Below, piece after piece: positions 17,129 to 26,466 of a stretch of 64,000 nucleotides of DNA (positions are counted from its first letter, which is position 1; every line of letters starts with the position of its first letter). The notes below the pieces were generated by a model, which saw nothing but the letters and a program-made list of their open reading frames with translations, ran no database searches and was not told the origin of the DNA. Both the position numbers and the translations under genes were made by a program. This stretch comes from Natrinema versiforme (GTDB lineage: Archaea > Halobacteriota > Halobacteria > Halobacteriales > Natrialbaceae): assembly GCF_005576615.1 (NCBI RefSeq), contig NZ_CP040330.1:3100001-3164000 (forward strand), written 5' to 3'.

Positions 17129-18766
17129 CTAATCGTGTCGGAAGCTCCGCTGACCCGTAAACGCCATCGCCATACCGTGCTCGTCGGCGGCCTCGATCAC
17201 GTCCTCGTCGTTAACCGAGCCGCCGGGCTGGATGACTGCCTCGATGCCCGCCTCGGCGGCCTCCTCGATACCGTCCGGGAACGGGAAGAAGGCGTCCGAG
17301 GCCATCACTGCGCCCTCGGCGTCTTTCCCCTCGGCGTGCTCGTCGGCCTTCATCGCGGCCAGTCGGACCGCGTCGACGCGGGAAACCTGCCCCATTCCGA
17401 TGCCGACGGTCTCCGTGCCGTCCGCGAAGAGGATCCCGTTCGATTTGACGTGCTTGAGCGTCTGCCACGCGAAGACCATCGTCTCGAGTTCCTCGTCCGT
17501 GGGCTCGCGCTCGGTGACGACCTCGAGGTCGTCGGCCGAGATGGACTGTAGATCCCGCTCTTGGACGAGGCGCCCGCCGACCAGCGGCTTCTCAGTGAAG
17601 CGCTCGGTGCGCTCGCCGAGTTCACCGACGTCGAGCACACGCAGGTTCTCCTTCTCGAAGAGCACCTCGAGGGCGTCGTCGGTGTAGCCGGGCGCGACGA
17701 CGACTTCCTTGAACGAGTCGATGACCTGTTCGGCGGTTTCGGCGTCGCACTTGCGGTTGAGCGCGACGATGCCGCCGAAGGCGCTCATCGCGTCCGTCGA
17801 GAGGGCCTTCTCGTAGGCCTCGGCCAGCGAGTCGGCGGTCGCACAGCCGGCTGGGTTGGTGTGTTTGATGACCGCGGCCGCGGGCTCGTCGAACTCCTTG
17901 ATCAGGTTGAGCGCGCCGTCGGCGTCGTTGTAGTTGTTGTAGCTGAGCGCCTTCGCGCCCTCGTTGAGTTGGTCGGCGTGGACGACGCTGGCCTCGTCCG
18001 CGGTGTAGTCGGCGTAGACCGCGGCATCCTGATGGGGATTCTCGCCGTACCGGAGCGTGTCCGCGCGGTCGTCCGAAACGAGTCTGCGCGTCGGCAGTCC
18101 GTCGTGGTCGTCGTCTCCGACCGTCGCGACATCCGCATCAACTGTCACTTCGCCCGCCTCGAGATCGATATCGACCGCGCCCTCGGCGAACCACTTCACG
18201 GCGCGCGGGTACGCGCGGAACTCGCTCTCGTAGAGCACCCGATCCTTGAGCGTCTCCTCGTCGTCGCCCTCGTAGACCGGGATCGGCTCCTGCGTAACGA
18301 TCGGCCCGGCGTCGACTTCGTCCTCGAGGACATCGCCGTCCTCGTCGGTCGCGTCCGTGACGACGTGGACCGTACAGCCGGTGACCGAGACGCCGGCCTC
18401 GAGCGCGTCACCCCACGCGTCCATGCCGGGGAACGACGGCAGCAGGGCGGGGTGGACGTTCAGCGTGGTGGGTGCCTCGTCGAGGAACGTGTCGGAGAGG
18501 ATCCGCATGTAGCCGTCCAGACAGACGAGGTCGAACTCGTAGTCCGAGAGGGCCTCGAGGACCGCCTCCTCGTGGTCGCTGCGGCTCATCCCGTCCTCGA
18601 GCGGGACGACTTCGGTCGGAATCCCGCGCTCAGCCGCGGCCTCGAGCACCGGCGCGTTCGCGTCGGTCGTCAGGACGACGGCGAACTCGGCTCCGCCCGG
18701 TTCGCGGTCGGCGATGTTCATCAGGTTGCGCCCTCGGTTGCCGGCCATCCCGGCGATTCGCGTCAT
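17129..18766 (-). CDS. purNH: PurN-PurH fusion: formyltransferase for GAR and AICAR
   Basis: A 545-residue fusion typical of haloarchaea. Residues 1-190 form a glycinamide ribonucleotide formyltransferase (PurN) domain with NVHPALLP (103-110) and a GCTVHVV motif. Residues about 230-545 form the AICAR formyltransferase part of PurH, with RYGENPHQ, VIKHTNPAG, SAFGG and the C-terminal FTGQRSFRH. The IMP cyclohydrolase domain of bacterial PurH is absent. Both steps add formyl groups in purine synthesis. The ATG at 18766 begins the conserved TRIAGMAGNRG; upstream in-frame codons look non-coding. It is divergent from purB, another purine gene, over 176 bases. Confidence 0.93.
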   Translation of the reverse strand: MTRIAGMAGNRGRNLMNIADREPGGAEFAVVLTTDANAPVLEAAAERGIPTEVVPLEDGMSRSDHEEAVLEALSDYEFDLVCLDGYMRILSDTFLDEAPTTLNVHPALLPSFPGMDAWGDALEAGVSVTGCTVHVVTDATDEDGDVLEDEVDAGPIVTQEPIPVYEGDDEETLKDRVLYESEFRAYPRAVKWFAEGAVDIDLEAGEVTVDADVATVGDDDHDGLPTRRLVSDDRADTLRYGENPHQDAAVYADYTADEASVVHADQLNEGAKALSYNNYNDADGALNLIKEFDEPAAAVIKHTNPAGCATADSLAEAYEKALSTDAMSAFGGIVALNRKCDAETAEQVIDSFKEVVVAPGYTDDALEVLFEKENLRVLDVGELGERTERFTEKPLVGGRLVQERDLQSISADDLEVVTEREPTDEELETMVFAWQTLKHVKSNGILFADGTETVGIGMGQVSRVDAVRLAAMKADEHAEGKDAEGAVMASDAFFPFPDGIEEAAEAGIEAVIQPGGSVNDEDVIEAADEHGMAMAFTGQRSFRHD

Positions 18767-18818
18767 GGTTGGACGCCCGCCCGCGAGCGGCAAAGTGGTT
18801 GCGGTCTCGGAAGGGTAT

Positions 18819-18885
18819 GTATGCACGTTCGTGTGTCATTCCAACAGTATTCTCTCGTCTGTCGAGAGAGGTATGCACGCACGTG
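18819..18885. promoter_or_regulatory. Candidate operators between purNH and purB
   Basis: Two copies of a similar 15-base word, GTATGCACGTTCGTG (18819-18833) and GTATGCACGCACGTG (18871-18885), lie 52 bases apart in the shared divergent promoter region of two purine genes. Between them is an inverted repeat TCTCTCG...CGAGAGA (18851-18869). They match at 13 of 15 positions. A role as binding sites for a purine-responsive regulator is inference from position only. Confidence 0.4.
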
Positions 18886-18942
18886 GCCTCGAGCGCTCCG
18901 GGTTTCGATACGCTTTTGCACCGCGCTGGACAGACTCGCACC

Positions 18943-20328
18943 ATGACCGAGACCGACGCTCTGTACGCCGTCTCGCCGCTGGACGGCCGGTACGACGGCC
19001 GGACCGCGCCGCTGTCGCCGTACGCGAGCGAGGCCGCGCTCATGCGCGCCCGCGTTCGCGTCGAAGTCGAGTACCTGATCGCGCTCGCCGATTGCGAGGC
19101 GACGCCGCTCGAGATGGACCTCGAGGAGCGCACCCACCTCCGCGGGCTGTACGAACACTTCGCCGAGGAGGACGCCCGACTGATCAAGAAACTCGAGACG
19201 GAGGGCCACGCCGATTTCGAGGCGACGAACCACGACGTCAAAGCGGTCGAGTACTTTCTGCGCCACCGGCTGGACGAGGACAGCGACGCCTCGCCGTGGA
19301 TCCACTTCGGGCTGACGAGCGAGGACGTGAACAACCTCGCCCACCGGCTGCTCGTCCGCGACGCGGTCGACGAGGTTCTGCTGCCCGAACTGTACGGCGT
19401 GCGGGACACCCTCGCCGACATGGCGCGCGACTACCGCGACCTCCCGATGCTCGCCCGCACCCACGGCCAGCCCGCCACGCCGACGACCTTCGGCAAGGAG
19501 ATGGCCGTCTACGCCTCGCGACTGGGGCGTGCCACCGGTCGCATTCGGCAGGCAACCGACGAACTCAGCGGCAAGCTCGGCGGCGCGTCGGGCACCTACG
19601 CGGCCCACGTCGCCGCTTACCCCGATGTCGACTGGCAGGCCTTCGCGCGGGAGTTCGTCTCGGGACTCGGCCTCGAGTTCGAACAACTCACGACGCAGGT
19701 CAACCCCTGTGACGACCTCGCCGCGCTGTTCGACGCGTTCCGCGGGACCAACACCGTCTTGCTCGATCTCGATCTGGATATGTGGCTCTACGTCTCCGAC
19801 CGCTACCTCGGACAGGAGGCCGTCGCGGGCGAGACCGGCTCCTCGACGATGCCCCACAAGGTCAACCCGATCGACTTCGAGAACAGCGAGGGCAACCTCT
19901 CGAAGGCGAACTCGGACCTGACCTTCCTCGCGGACTACGTCACCACCTCCCGGCTCCAGCGGGACCTCTCGGACTCGACGGTCAAACGCAACATCGGCGG
20001 CGCCTTCGCCCACTGCCTGATCGCCTACGGCAAGACCGCTGCGGGGCTCTCGAAGGTCGTCCCCAACGAACAGGTCATGCGCGACGACCTCGAGGACACC
20101 CCCGAGATCATCGGCGAGGCCGTCCAGACGATCCTCCGCCGCGAGGGGCAGGCGGACGCCTATGAACGCGTCAAGGCCGTCACCCGCGGGAAGGACGTCA
20201 CCCTCGCGGACTTCCGCGAGATGTTCGACGATCTCGACGTCGACGAGGACGTCCGCGAGGAACTCCACGCGCTGACGCCGGCGGGCTACACCGGCGTCGC
20301 GAGCGAGCTAGTCGACGACCTCGAGTAA
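18943..20328 (+). CDS. purB: Adenylosuccinate lyase
   Basis: A 461-residue adenylosuccinate lyase, acting twice in purine synthesis by eliminating fumarate from SAICAR and from adenylosuccinate. The fumarase/aspartase superfamily signature GSSTMPHKVNP is at about residues 299-309, with the conserved ARTHGQPATPTTFGK (about 168-182) and HFGLTSEDVNN (about 119-129). The ATG at 18943 starts the conserved SPLDGRY region; a longer frame upstream is a shadow of purNH. It is transcribed away from purNH and probably co-regulated. Confidence 0.96.
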   Translation: MTETDALYAVSPLDGRYDGRTAPLSPYASEAALMRARVRVEVEYLIALADCEATPLEMDLEERTHLRGLYEHFAEEDARLIKKLETEGHADFEATNHDVKAVEYFLRHRLDEDSDASPWIHFGLTSEDVNNLAHRLLVRDAVDEVLLPELYGVRDTLADMARDYRDLPMLARTHGQPATPTTFGKEMAVYASRLGRATGRIRQATDELSGKLGGASGTYAAHVAAYPDVDWQAFAREFVSGLGLEFEQLTTQVNPCDDLAALFDAFRGTNTVLLDLDLDMWLYVSDRYLGQEAVAGETGSSTMPHKVNPIDFENSEGNLSKANSDLTFLADYVTTSRLQRDLSDSTVKRNIGGAFAHCLIAYGKTAAGLSKVVPNEQVMRDDLEDTPEIIGEAVQTILRREGQADAYERVKAVTRGKDVTLADFREMFDDLDVDEDVREELHALTPAGYTGVASELVDDLE

Positions 20329-20460
20329 GTCACGGCCGACCGTTCCGGTTGTCGCCCACGCAACTGGTCCCGCCAATCCACGTCCGATTTCCGGGACCCC
20401 GTTCCCGGCTCTCGATTCCGAGACCGTGACTGTATTAATCGGCCTGCACCGAGAGTCGGT

Positions 20461-20883
20461 ATGGAGTATCTCGTGTGGGTGCTCGTCGCCCTCGTGGCCT
20501 ACGGACTGATGGCACCGCTGACGAGCGTCGTGACATCGGACGTGCCGCCCGCGGTCGCGCTCTTCCTCTCGACGACGATCTTCCTCGGGCTGACGACGGT
20601 CGTGCTCGTCACGACGGAGACCGGCAGCCTCGCCGACGCGATGACCCCGTCCGCGGGCATCGTCTACGTCGCCGGCCTGTTCCTCTCCTCGGGGATTCTC
20701 GCCTACTACCAAGCGCTCGAGCGGGGACCGGTGAGCGTCGTGGTGCCGATCTACGGGCTCTTCATCGTCGGGAGTTCGGTCATCGGAATCCTCTTTCTCG
20801 GCGAAGAGTTGACCGCGACTCGCGGTGCGGGCATCGTCGTCGCGGCGGTCGCGATCTACCTCGCCGCCGGGGGTGAGCAGTGA
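20461..20883 (+). CDS. Half-size EamA (DMT) transporter subunit 1
   Basis: A 140-residue protein with four to five hydrophobic helices, like one half of a classic ten-helix EamA drug/metabolite transporter. The conserved block LAYYQALERGPVSVVVPIYG (about residues 80-99) is shared with the next gene. The second gene overlaps its stop codon, so the two probably form a heterodimer in the membrane, as do paired small DMT proteins. Substrate unknown. Confidence 0.82.
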   Translation: MEYLVWVLVALVAYGLMAPLTSVVTSDVPPAVALFLSTTIFLGLTTVVLVTTETGSLADAMTPSAGIVYVAGLFLSSGILAYYQALERGPVSVVVPIYGLFIVGSSVIGILFLGEELTATRGAGIVVAAVAIYLAAGGEQ

Positions 20884-21299
20884 TGCGGCGCTATCTGGGC
20901 CTGTCGCTGGTCGCCTGTCTGACCTACAGTCTGGTCGCGCCGCTGATCTCGGTCGCGATGACCGATCTCCCCAGCACGCTGGCGGTCTTCCTCTCGAACG
21001 CCGTCATGTTCGTGACGATCGGCCTCGTGATCGCCTATCGCGGTCTCCCGGTGCGGCCGTATCTCAGCCATCCCCGCACGCCCTACATCGGTGCGATGGG
21101 CGTGCTGTTGACCATCGGCCTGCTGACCTACTACCGGGCGCTCGAGCTCGGTCCGGTGAGCATCGTCGTGCCGATCTACGGCCTCTTCATCGTCATCAGT
21201 TCGCTGGCCGGTATCGTGGCCTTCGACGAAACCGTAACCCCCCGCAAGATCGCCGCGATCCTGTTGAGCGTGCTGGCGATCGTCCTGATGTCGATTTGA
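20883..21299 (+). CDS. Half-size EamA (DMT) transporter subunit 2
   Basis: A 138-residue paralogue of the previous gene with four to five helices and the matching block LTYYRALELGPVSIVVPIYG. I chose the ATG at 20883, which overlaps the upstream TGA by one base; a GTG at 20880 would give a 4-base overlap. Translational coupling supports assembly with its partner. The pairing is seen directly; a shared transport function is inference. Confidence 0.8.
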   Translation: MRRYLGLSLVACLTYSLVAPLISVAMTDLPSTLAVFLSNAVMFVTIGLVIAYRGLPVRPYLSHPRTPYIGAMGVLLTIGLLTYYRALELGPVSIVVPIYGLFIVISSLAGIVAFDETVTPRKIAAILLSVLAIVLMSI

Positions 21300-21380
21300 T
21301 CGGCCGTCGTTCGTCGCTCTCAGTCCCCAAACTGGTTAGCGAACCGAAAGGATATTGTCCGACCGAGCCGATGTCGAGTC

Positions 21381-21644
21381 GTGCGACCCGCTCTCCGCTA
21401 TCACGCGTCGATGGCCGTCACCGGCAGCGTTCTCGGGCTCACGGGCCTCTCCACCCTCGTCTCGGGAAACGTGACCATTCCAGCCGCCGGGTTGTCGATC
21501 GGCGGAATCGGGATGGTCCTCAGCGTGATCTACGAGCGGTACGTTTCGGACGATCCGGCCGTTCCCGATGGCCGAGTGATCCATCTCATGACACTCGGCG
21601 CATTCCTCGCGCTCCTCGGCGGAGTCATCTCTCTCGTGACGTAG
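21381..21644 (+). CDS. Small three-helix membrane protein, hypothetical
   Basis: An 87-residue protein with about three hydrophobic segments separated by short loops and a charged ERYVSDDPAVPDG loop near residues 52-65. I do not recognise it. The start is uncertain: a GTG at 21381 lies about 25 bases after an AT-rich GGATATT, while an ATG at 21411 would remove ten residues. Confidence 0.5.
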   Translation: MRPALRYHASMAVTGSVLGLTGLSTLVSGNVTIPAAGLSIGGIGMVLSVIYERYVSDDPAVPDGRVIHLMTLGAFLALLGGVISLVT

Positions 21645-21710
21645 CGGCCAGCCTGTCGACAGGCTCGAACGATCGCTCGCTCGAGCGTCGACCAATTGCT
21701 CCGAACGGCG

Positions 21711-22892
21711 TTACCCGACCAGTTCCGCGAGCGTCGCCTCGAGCGCCCGAGCGGCGTCGTGGACGGCGTCGACCCGCACGTACTCTCGCGGCGCGTGCGC
21801 GACGGCCCCTTCGTCGTCGGCGAGCACGCCGGGCCCGAAGACGACCGTCGGAGCGTCGGCCGCGAAGTAGGAGGCCTCGGTCGCCGCCGTAAAGGGACGG
21901 ATCTCGCCGCCACTGGCGGCCGCGAGCGTCCGGGCAACCGGCACGTCGGGATCGGTGTCCCACGCCTCGAGGAACGGCGTCGGCCGGTCGGTAAAGCGGA
22001 ACTCGAGGCCTACGTCCTCGGGGAGTGCGGCTCGCAGGTGTGCGGTCAGTGCCTCGTGGAACTCGTCGGCCGTCTCCGGGGGGACGCTCCGGCGGTCGAC
22101 CGTGAGCGCGCAGTCGGCGGGCACCTGATTGGTCGCCTCGCCGCCCTCGACGACGGTCGGGGTGAGCGTCGCCGCGCCGAGTTGCGGGTGGGTCGGCGGC
22201 GCGTCCGCGCGCTCGCCGAAGGTCCGGATCGCCTCGAGGACGGACTCGAGGGCGGCGACGGCGTTCGTTCCGGTTTCGGGTTCGGCGGCGTGGGCGTTGG
22301 CACCGGAGAGGTGGATCGTCCCCTGAAACCGCCCCTTCGCGGCCGTACAGACGTCCAGATCGGTGGGTTCGCCGACGATCACCGCGTCCGCGTCGCGCGT
22401 GGGCGAGTCGTCGTCGGAGACCAGCGCGTAGGCACCCGTCGAGAGCACCTCTTCGTCGGGCGTAATCGCGAGCGTGACACGGTTGTCGGTCGGCTCGACC
22501 GCGAAAAAGGCCGAGAGCAGGGCCGCGAGCGGTCCCTTGGCGTCACAGGAGCCGCGACCGTGGATGACGCCGCCGTCGGCGTCGTCGACAGCGGCCGCAT
22601 CGTCGCCAGCGCCGTCGCGCTCGTAGGAGACGTGCGGCGAGACGGTATCGATGTGCGTGTTCAACACGACGTGGGTCTCGGCGTCACTCGTCGGAAGCCC
22701 CCGACTCGCCAGCACGTTTCCGGCGTCGTCGACACAGGGCTCGAGGCCGCGGGCCTCGAGCGTCTCGCAGAGGAACTCCCGCATCGGACCGACATCCTCG
22801 TGAGAGGGGTTCTGGACGGCAGTCTCGAGGAACGCGATGGGGTCGAACGAATCGTCGCCTCCGGCCCCGTCGGCGGAATCGATGTCCGTCAC
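21711..22892 (-). CDS. dapE: M20 succinyl-diaminopimelate desuccinylase-type peptidase
   Basis: A 393-residue M20 metallopeptidase, presumed to remove succinate from N-succinyl-L,L-diaminopimelate. Zinc-binding and catalytic residues are visible: His80 and Asp82 in NTHID, Asp117 in GSCDAKG, and Glu147-Glu148 in TPDEE. The assignment as DapE rests on context: it starts (GTG at 22892) inside the dapF stop codon (4-base overlap) and follows lysA and dapF. M20 sequences alone do not separate DapE from related deacylases. Confidence 0.85.
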   Translation of the reverse strand: MTDIDSADGAGGDDSFDPIAFLETAVQNPSHEDVGPMREFLCETLEARGLEPCVDDAGNVLASRGLPTSDAETHVVLNTHIDTVSPHVSYERDGAGDDAAAVDDADGGVIHGRGSCDAKGPLAALLSAFFAVEPTDNRVTLAITPDEEVLSTGAYALVSDDDSPTRDADAVIVGEPTDLDVCTAAKGRFQGTIHLSGANAHAAEPETGTNAVAALESVLEAIRTFGERADAPPTHPQLGAATLTPTVVEGGEATNQVPADCALTVDRRSVPPETADEFHEALTAHLRAALPEDVGLEFRFTDRPTPFLEAWDTDPDVPVARTLAAASGGEIRPFTAATEASYFAADAPTVVFGPGVLADDEGAVAHAPREYVRVDAVHDAARALEATLAELVG

Positions 22893-23719
22893 GGCTCGAC
22901 CGGCGACTCGACGGCTACCTCGCCGTCGAACTCGTGTTCGACGGGGCCGGCGAGGGTGGGACGGCCGCGCTCGTTGAAGCTGATCCGGAGATCGCCGCCC
23001 GGCGGATGAACGTCGACCGGGTCGGCGTCGGTGAGGCCGAGGCGACGCGCCGCGACGGCGATGGCGACCGCGCCGGTGCCACAGGAGTCGGTTTCGCCCT
23101 CGACGCCGCGCTCGTAGGTGCGCTGGCGGAAGCCGCCGTTCCCGTCGGAGCTGGCAACGCAGACGTTCGTTCCGTTCGGGAAGACGTCGGCGTAGCGTAC
23201 CGGCGGGGCTACCTTCTCGAGGTCGACGGCGTCGACGTCGTCGACGAAGCTCACCGCGTGGGGGACGCCGGTGTTGACCATCGAGACCTCGAGGCCCTCG
23301 ATCTCCTCGGACAGGACGGGTTCGTCGGCGGCGACGGGGATCTCGTCGGGGTCGAACGTGAGGTCGGTCATCTCGATGACGACGTCCTCGCCGTCGCGTT
23401 CGGCGCGCAGGGTGCCCGCCTGCGTATCGATCATCACGCTGTCGGTGCCGGTGCGGTCCATCGCCCACTCGGCGGCACAGCGGGCGCCGTTGCCGCACAT
23501 GGGAGCCGTCGCGCCGTCGGGCTGGAACAGCGTCATCACGACCCGCGGGGGATCGAATTTGTCCTCGAGGGCGAGAAAGAGGATGCCGTCGGCACCGACG
23601 CCGTCGGTCCGGTCGCACTCGCGTTCGGCGAGTGCCCCCCGGTCGGGGACGTGTTCGTCCGTGTGGATGATGAGAAAGTCGTTGCCGGTGCCGTGGTACT
23701 TCTGGAATGGGACAGTCAT
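22889..23719 (-). CDS. dapF: Diaminopimelate epimerase
   Basis: A 276-residue PLP-independent epimerase converting L,L- to meso-diaminopimelate. The two catalytic cysteines are Cys75 in CGNGARC and Cys213 in DSCGTGAV, each opening one of the two symmetrical domains. It starts 4 bases after the lysA stop and overlaps the dapE start by 4 bases, forming a tight lysA-dapF-dapE operon. Confidence 0.96.
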   Translation of the reverse strand: MTVPFQKYHGTGNDFLIIHTDEHVPDRGALAERECDRTDGVGADGILFLALEDKFDPPRVVMTLFQPDGATAPMCGNGARCAAEWAMDRTGTDSVMIDTQAGTLRAERDGEDVVIEMTDLTFDPDEIPVAADEPVLSEEIEGLEVSMVNTGVPHAVSFVDDVDAVDLEKVAPPVRYADVFPNGTNVCVASSDGNGGFRQRTYERGVEGETDSCGTGAVAIAVAARRLGLTDADPVDVHPPGGDLRISFNERGRPTLAGPVEHEFDGEVAVESPVEP

Positions 23720-23723
23720 CGTG

Positions 23724-25082
23724 CTATCGTTCGTCGTTGTCGGTGTCGCTCGCTCGCTCGTGGTCGTTCTTTCGGTCTGCGTTCGAGGCCCGCCGCGCCT
23801 CGCGTTCCGGCCGCGTCACGTCGTCGACCGTCTCGCGGCGGCGAGCGAGTCGAACGTCGCCGTCCGCGAGGATGACGGACGCGGGCCGGGGTCGGGAGTT
23901 GTACTGGTTCGCCATCTCGTAGCCGTAGGCCCCCGCGTTGCCGATCGCGAGGATATCCCCACGTTTGCTTACCGGTAGTTCGCGGTCCGTACAGAAAACG
24001 TCGCCGCTCTCGCAGATCGGGCCGGCGACGGTCTGGGGAGCCGTCTCGCGGCCGTCGGCAGCGCGCTCGGTGCGATCGCTCGAGGCGGGCGCGTCGGCGG
24101 TCAGGTTCCGAATCGGGTGATAGGCGTCGTACATCGCGGGCCGGATCAGCGTCGTCATCCCCGCGTCGACGCCGGCGACGGTCGTCTCGCGGGCGTCCTT
24201 GACGGTGTTGACTTCGGTCAGCAGCACGCCCGCGTCCGCGACGAAGTAGCGACCCGGCTCGATCGTCAGTTCGGCGTCGATCTCGCCGAGCGCGTCGCGC
24301 GTCGCATCGGCGACCGACTCGAGGTCCAGCGGCTCTTCGTCCTCGCGGTACGGAACGCCGAAGCCGCCGCCGACGTCGACGAACTCGAGGCCGTCGACAG
24401 CCTCGCTCACCTCCCGAGCAAGATCCCCCATCCGCGCGACGAATTCCCGGTGGGCGTCGAGCTGGTCGCTCGAGACGCCGGAGCCGACGTGGGCGTGGAT
24501 CCCGACGACGTCGAAGCCGCGGTCGGCGGCGTCGGTAAGCACGTCGACGGCGCGCTCGGCCGGGACGCCGAACTTCGCGGCAGCGCCCGTCCGCACTTTC
24601 TCGTGGTGGCCGGCGCCGATCCCCGGATTCACCCGCAGACAGAGCCGACCGTCGTAGCCGCGGTCCTCGAGGCGGTCGATCGTATCCTCGGAGCCAGCGG
24701 TGACCGTCAGGTCCGGGTGCTCGTCCCACGTATCGACGATCCAATCGAGGTCGCGAGCGGGCGGGTTGACCGCCGTGTAGTGAATTTCGGCCCCGGACGC
24801 GCCCGCCTCGAGCGCCCGCTGTACTTCCCCGGCGGAGGCGCACTCGAGGCCCGCGCCCGCCTCGCGGAGCGCCGAGAGCACGTCGCCCAGCGCGTTCGCC
24901 TTCACCGCGTAGAGGATGTCGGCGTCGGGGAACGCGGCCTCGAGCCGCCGGTAATTCTGTCGGACGCGCTCGAGGTCGAGGACGTACAGCGGCGAGCCGT
25001 ACTCCTCGGCGAGTCCCTGCAGTTCGGCCGCGTCCCAGTCGGAGAGACGGCGAACGGGCAACGAATCCGCAGCGTCAGTCAT
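23724..25082 (-). CDS. lysA: Diaminopimelate decarboxylase
   Basis: A 452-residue PLP enzyme that decarboxylates meso-diaminopimelate to lysine. The PLP lysine is Lys61 in YAVKAN; other family motifs are HIHVGSG-like HAHVGSG, EPGRYFVADAG, CESGDVF and GAYGYEMANQYN. It carries a low-complexity insertion (about 24040-24100, Ala/Asp/Arg-rich) just before CESGD, and a charged tail after RRRET. ATG codons at 25082 and 25088 are both possible. It heads the lysA-dapF-dapE unit. Confidence 0.95.
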   Translation of the reverse strand: MTDAADSLPVRRLSDWDAAELQGLAEEYGSPLYVLDLERVRQNYRRLEAAFPDADILYAVKANALGDVLSALREAGAGLECASAGEVQRALEAGASGAEIHYTAVNPPARDLDWIVDTWDEHPDLTVTAGSEDTIDRLEDRGYDGRLCLRVNPGIGAGHHEKVRTGAAAKFGVPAERAVDVLTDAADRGFDVVGIHAHVGSGVSSDQLDAHREFVARMGDLAREVSEAVDGLEFVDVGGGFGVPYREDEEPLDLESVADATRDALGEIDAELTIEPGRYFVADAGVLLTEVNTVKDARETTVAGVDAGMTTLIRPAMYDAYHPIRNLTADAPASSDRTERAADGRETAPQTVAGPICESGDVFCTDRELPVSKRGDILAIGNAGAYGYEMANQYNSRPRPASVILADGDVRLARRRETVDDVTRPEREARRASNADRKNDHERASDTDNDER

Positions 25083-25228
25083 TGTCATGTCCACGCGACC
25101 GTGAGAATTCAAGGTTTGGATTCCGGGCCACCGTCTCACTCCGCGGTCCGGCAGCCCGACTGGAGATTATACGCCGGCCTCGGGTTGGATAATAAATATT
25201 ATCTTGCTGCTCTCGGGACATTCGCTCG

Positions 25229-25978
25229 ATGCCCTCCCCGTTCCGTCGCGATGTCGGTCTCGCCCTCCTCGCGCTCGGGTTGCTCGCTGCGCCCTTGTGG
25301 TCACTGCCGTTGCACTTGGACGAACCAACCTATCGGTACGAGGGGACAGCGGTGACGGCCGGCAACGGCAGTATCGACTACGCCGACAGCGACATGGTCT
25401 CGCACGAGACGCCGCTTCGCGACGAGATCGCCTGTATGGACGGGATTCCCTGGGAGGTCCGACCGTGTGCGTTCGAGCGATTACTGCTCGAGAATCGGAC
25501 CGTCCCGACGGACATCTACTACGGCAGTGCCGGTCGCGTACGGCCGCCGGTCGACGACCGCTACCGGTACGTCCTCCTCAACGGGAGCGTCTACGAGACG
25601 ACCTACATCGCGAACGAGTCGGTCCAGCGGCACGGCGACTACCGCATCGATCTGGCCCTCGAGCGGACGACCCTCGAGCAGGTGCTACAGGACGTGAGTC
25701 GCTCCGTGACGGCCGAGGAGGTGTCGCCGACCGTCGCCGAAGCCGCACAGAGCGGCGACGCCCGGTCCCACCGTGAGGTCGAGAGTCCCGATACGCTGCT
25801 CCGACTCGAGGACGGGACGTTTCAGTACGTTACGCTGACCGAGGAGAGCGATCCGTCTCTGGCGGCACGTAGTCTCGACTTCCTGTTGACGTATTTCGCG
25901 CCGCTGCTCGGACTTGCGCTGCTCGGGTATCTCTCTCGGCGCGTCGAGGTGACCTACGTCGGGGATAAGCGCCAGTAG
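25229..25978 (+). CDS. Membrane protein with extracellular domain, hypothetical
   Basis: A 249-residue protein with one N-terminal helix (about residues 8-27), a polar domain of about 180 residues, a C-terminal helix (about 213-233) and a short basic tail. The polar part has several potential N-glycosylation sites, for example NGS, NRT and NES, and two cysteines close together (about 71 and 81), consistent with an outside location. I do not recognise the family. It runs against the dap genes and lies in an AT-richer promoter region (25185-25200). Confidence 0.6.
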   Translation: MPSPFRRDVGLALLALGLLAAPLWSLPLHLDEPTYRYEGTAVTAGNGSIDYADSDMVSHETPLRDEIACMDGIPWEVRPCAFERLLLENRTVPTDIYYGSAGRVRPPVDDRYRYVLLNGSVYETTYIANESVQRHGDYRIDLALERTTLEQVLQDVSRSVTAEEVSPTVAEAAQSGDARSHREVESPDTLLRLEDGTFQYVTLTEESDPSLAARSLDFLLTYFAPLLGLALLGYLSRRVEVTYVGDKRQ

Positions 25979-26082
25979 TTCGGCCACGTCCCAGTCGAAG
26001 GCGGTGAACGGTCGACAAAGCCGCGGCGTCAGCCAGTAGCGTATACAAGTACCCAGGAGAATTCGAGCGTTTGGCTTCTCCG

Positions 26083-26460
26083 CTACGTCGGTTCCGTTTC
26101 TTCGATCGCGATCCGATCGGCCGCCACCTCGCCGATCGATTTGTCCGACGAAACGATCGGGCCCTCGTCCGCGTAGGCGACGTGGTACGCATCGAACGCA
26201 GTGAGTCCCGACTGTTCCATGTAGTCCGCCGCCTGAAACAGGACGGCTTCGTCTTCGGGGACCGACGCGATCTCGAGCGCGTACGTGAGTGCTTCCATTC
26301 GATCGAACTCGAACCGATCGGAGATCACGAGCAGTTCGAGTAGCGTCGCGCGTGACGTATAGATCTCTCCCTCGTTCTCGAGTGCGATCTCAACCCCCCG
26401 ATCCTGCAGCCGGTCGTCTTTCACCAGTGCGATGAAGAAGTCGGTGTCGGCGTAGATCAT
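26083..26460 (-). CDS. vapC: PIN-domain toxin, VapC type
   Basis: A 125-residue PIN-domain protein, a presumed metal-dependent RNase toxin. The acidic active-site residues are visible: Asp5 and Asp7 in YADTDFF, Glu42 in TLLELL, Asp90 in FDAYHV and Asp105 in SSDKS. Its start follows the antitoxin stop by 6 bases. It sits between two parts of the dap cluster. Confidence 0.9.
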   Translation of the reverse strand: MIYADTDFFIALVKDDRLQDRGVEIALENEGEIYTSRATLLELLVISDRFEFDRMEALTYALEIASVPEDEAVLFQAADYMEQSGLTAFDAYHVAYADEGPIVSSDKSIGEVAADRIAIEETEPT

Positions 26461-26466
26461 CGGATC

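Noticed and set aside
21711-23618. A 635-codon extension of dapE upstream through dapF
   Set aside because: The added part is an arginine-rich shadow of dapF; the GTG at 22892 overlapping the dapF stop is the natural start.
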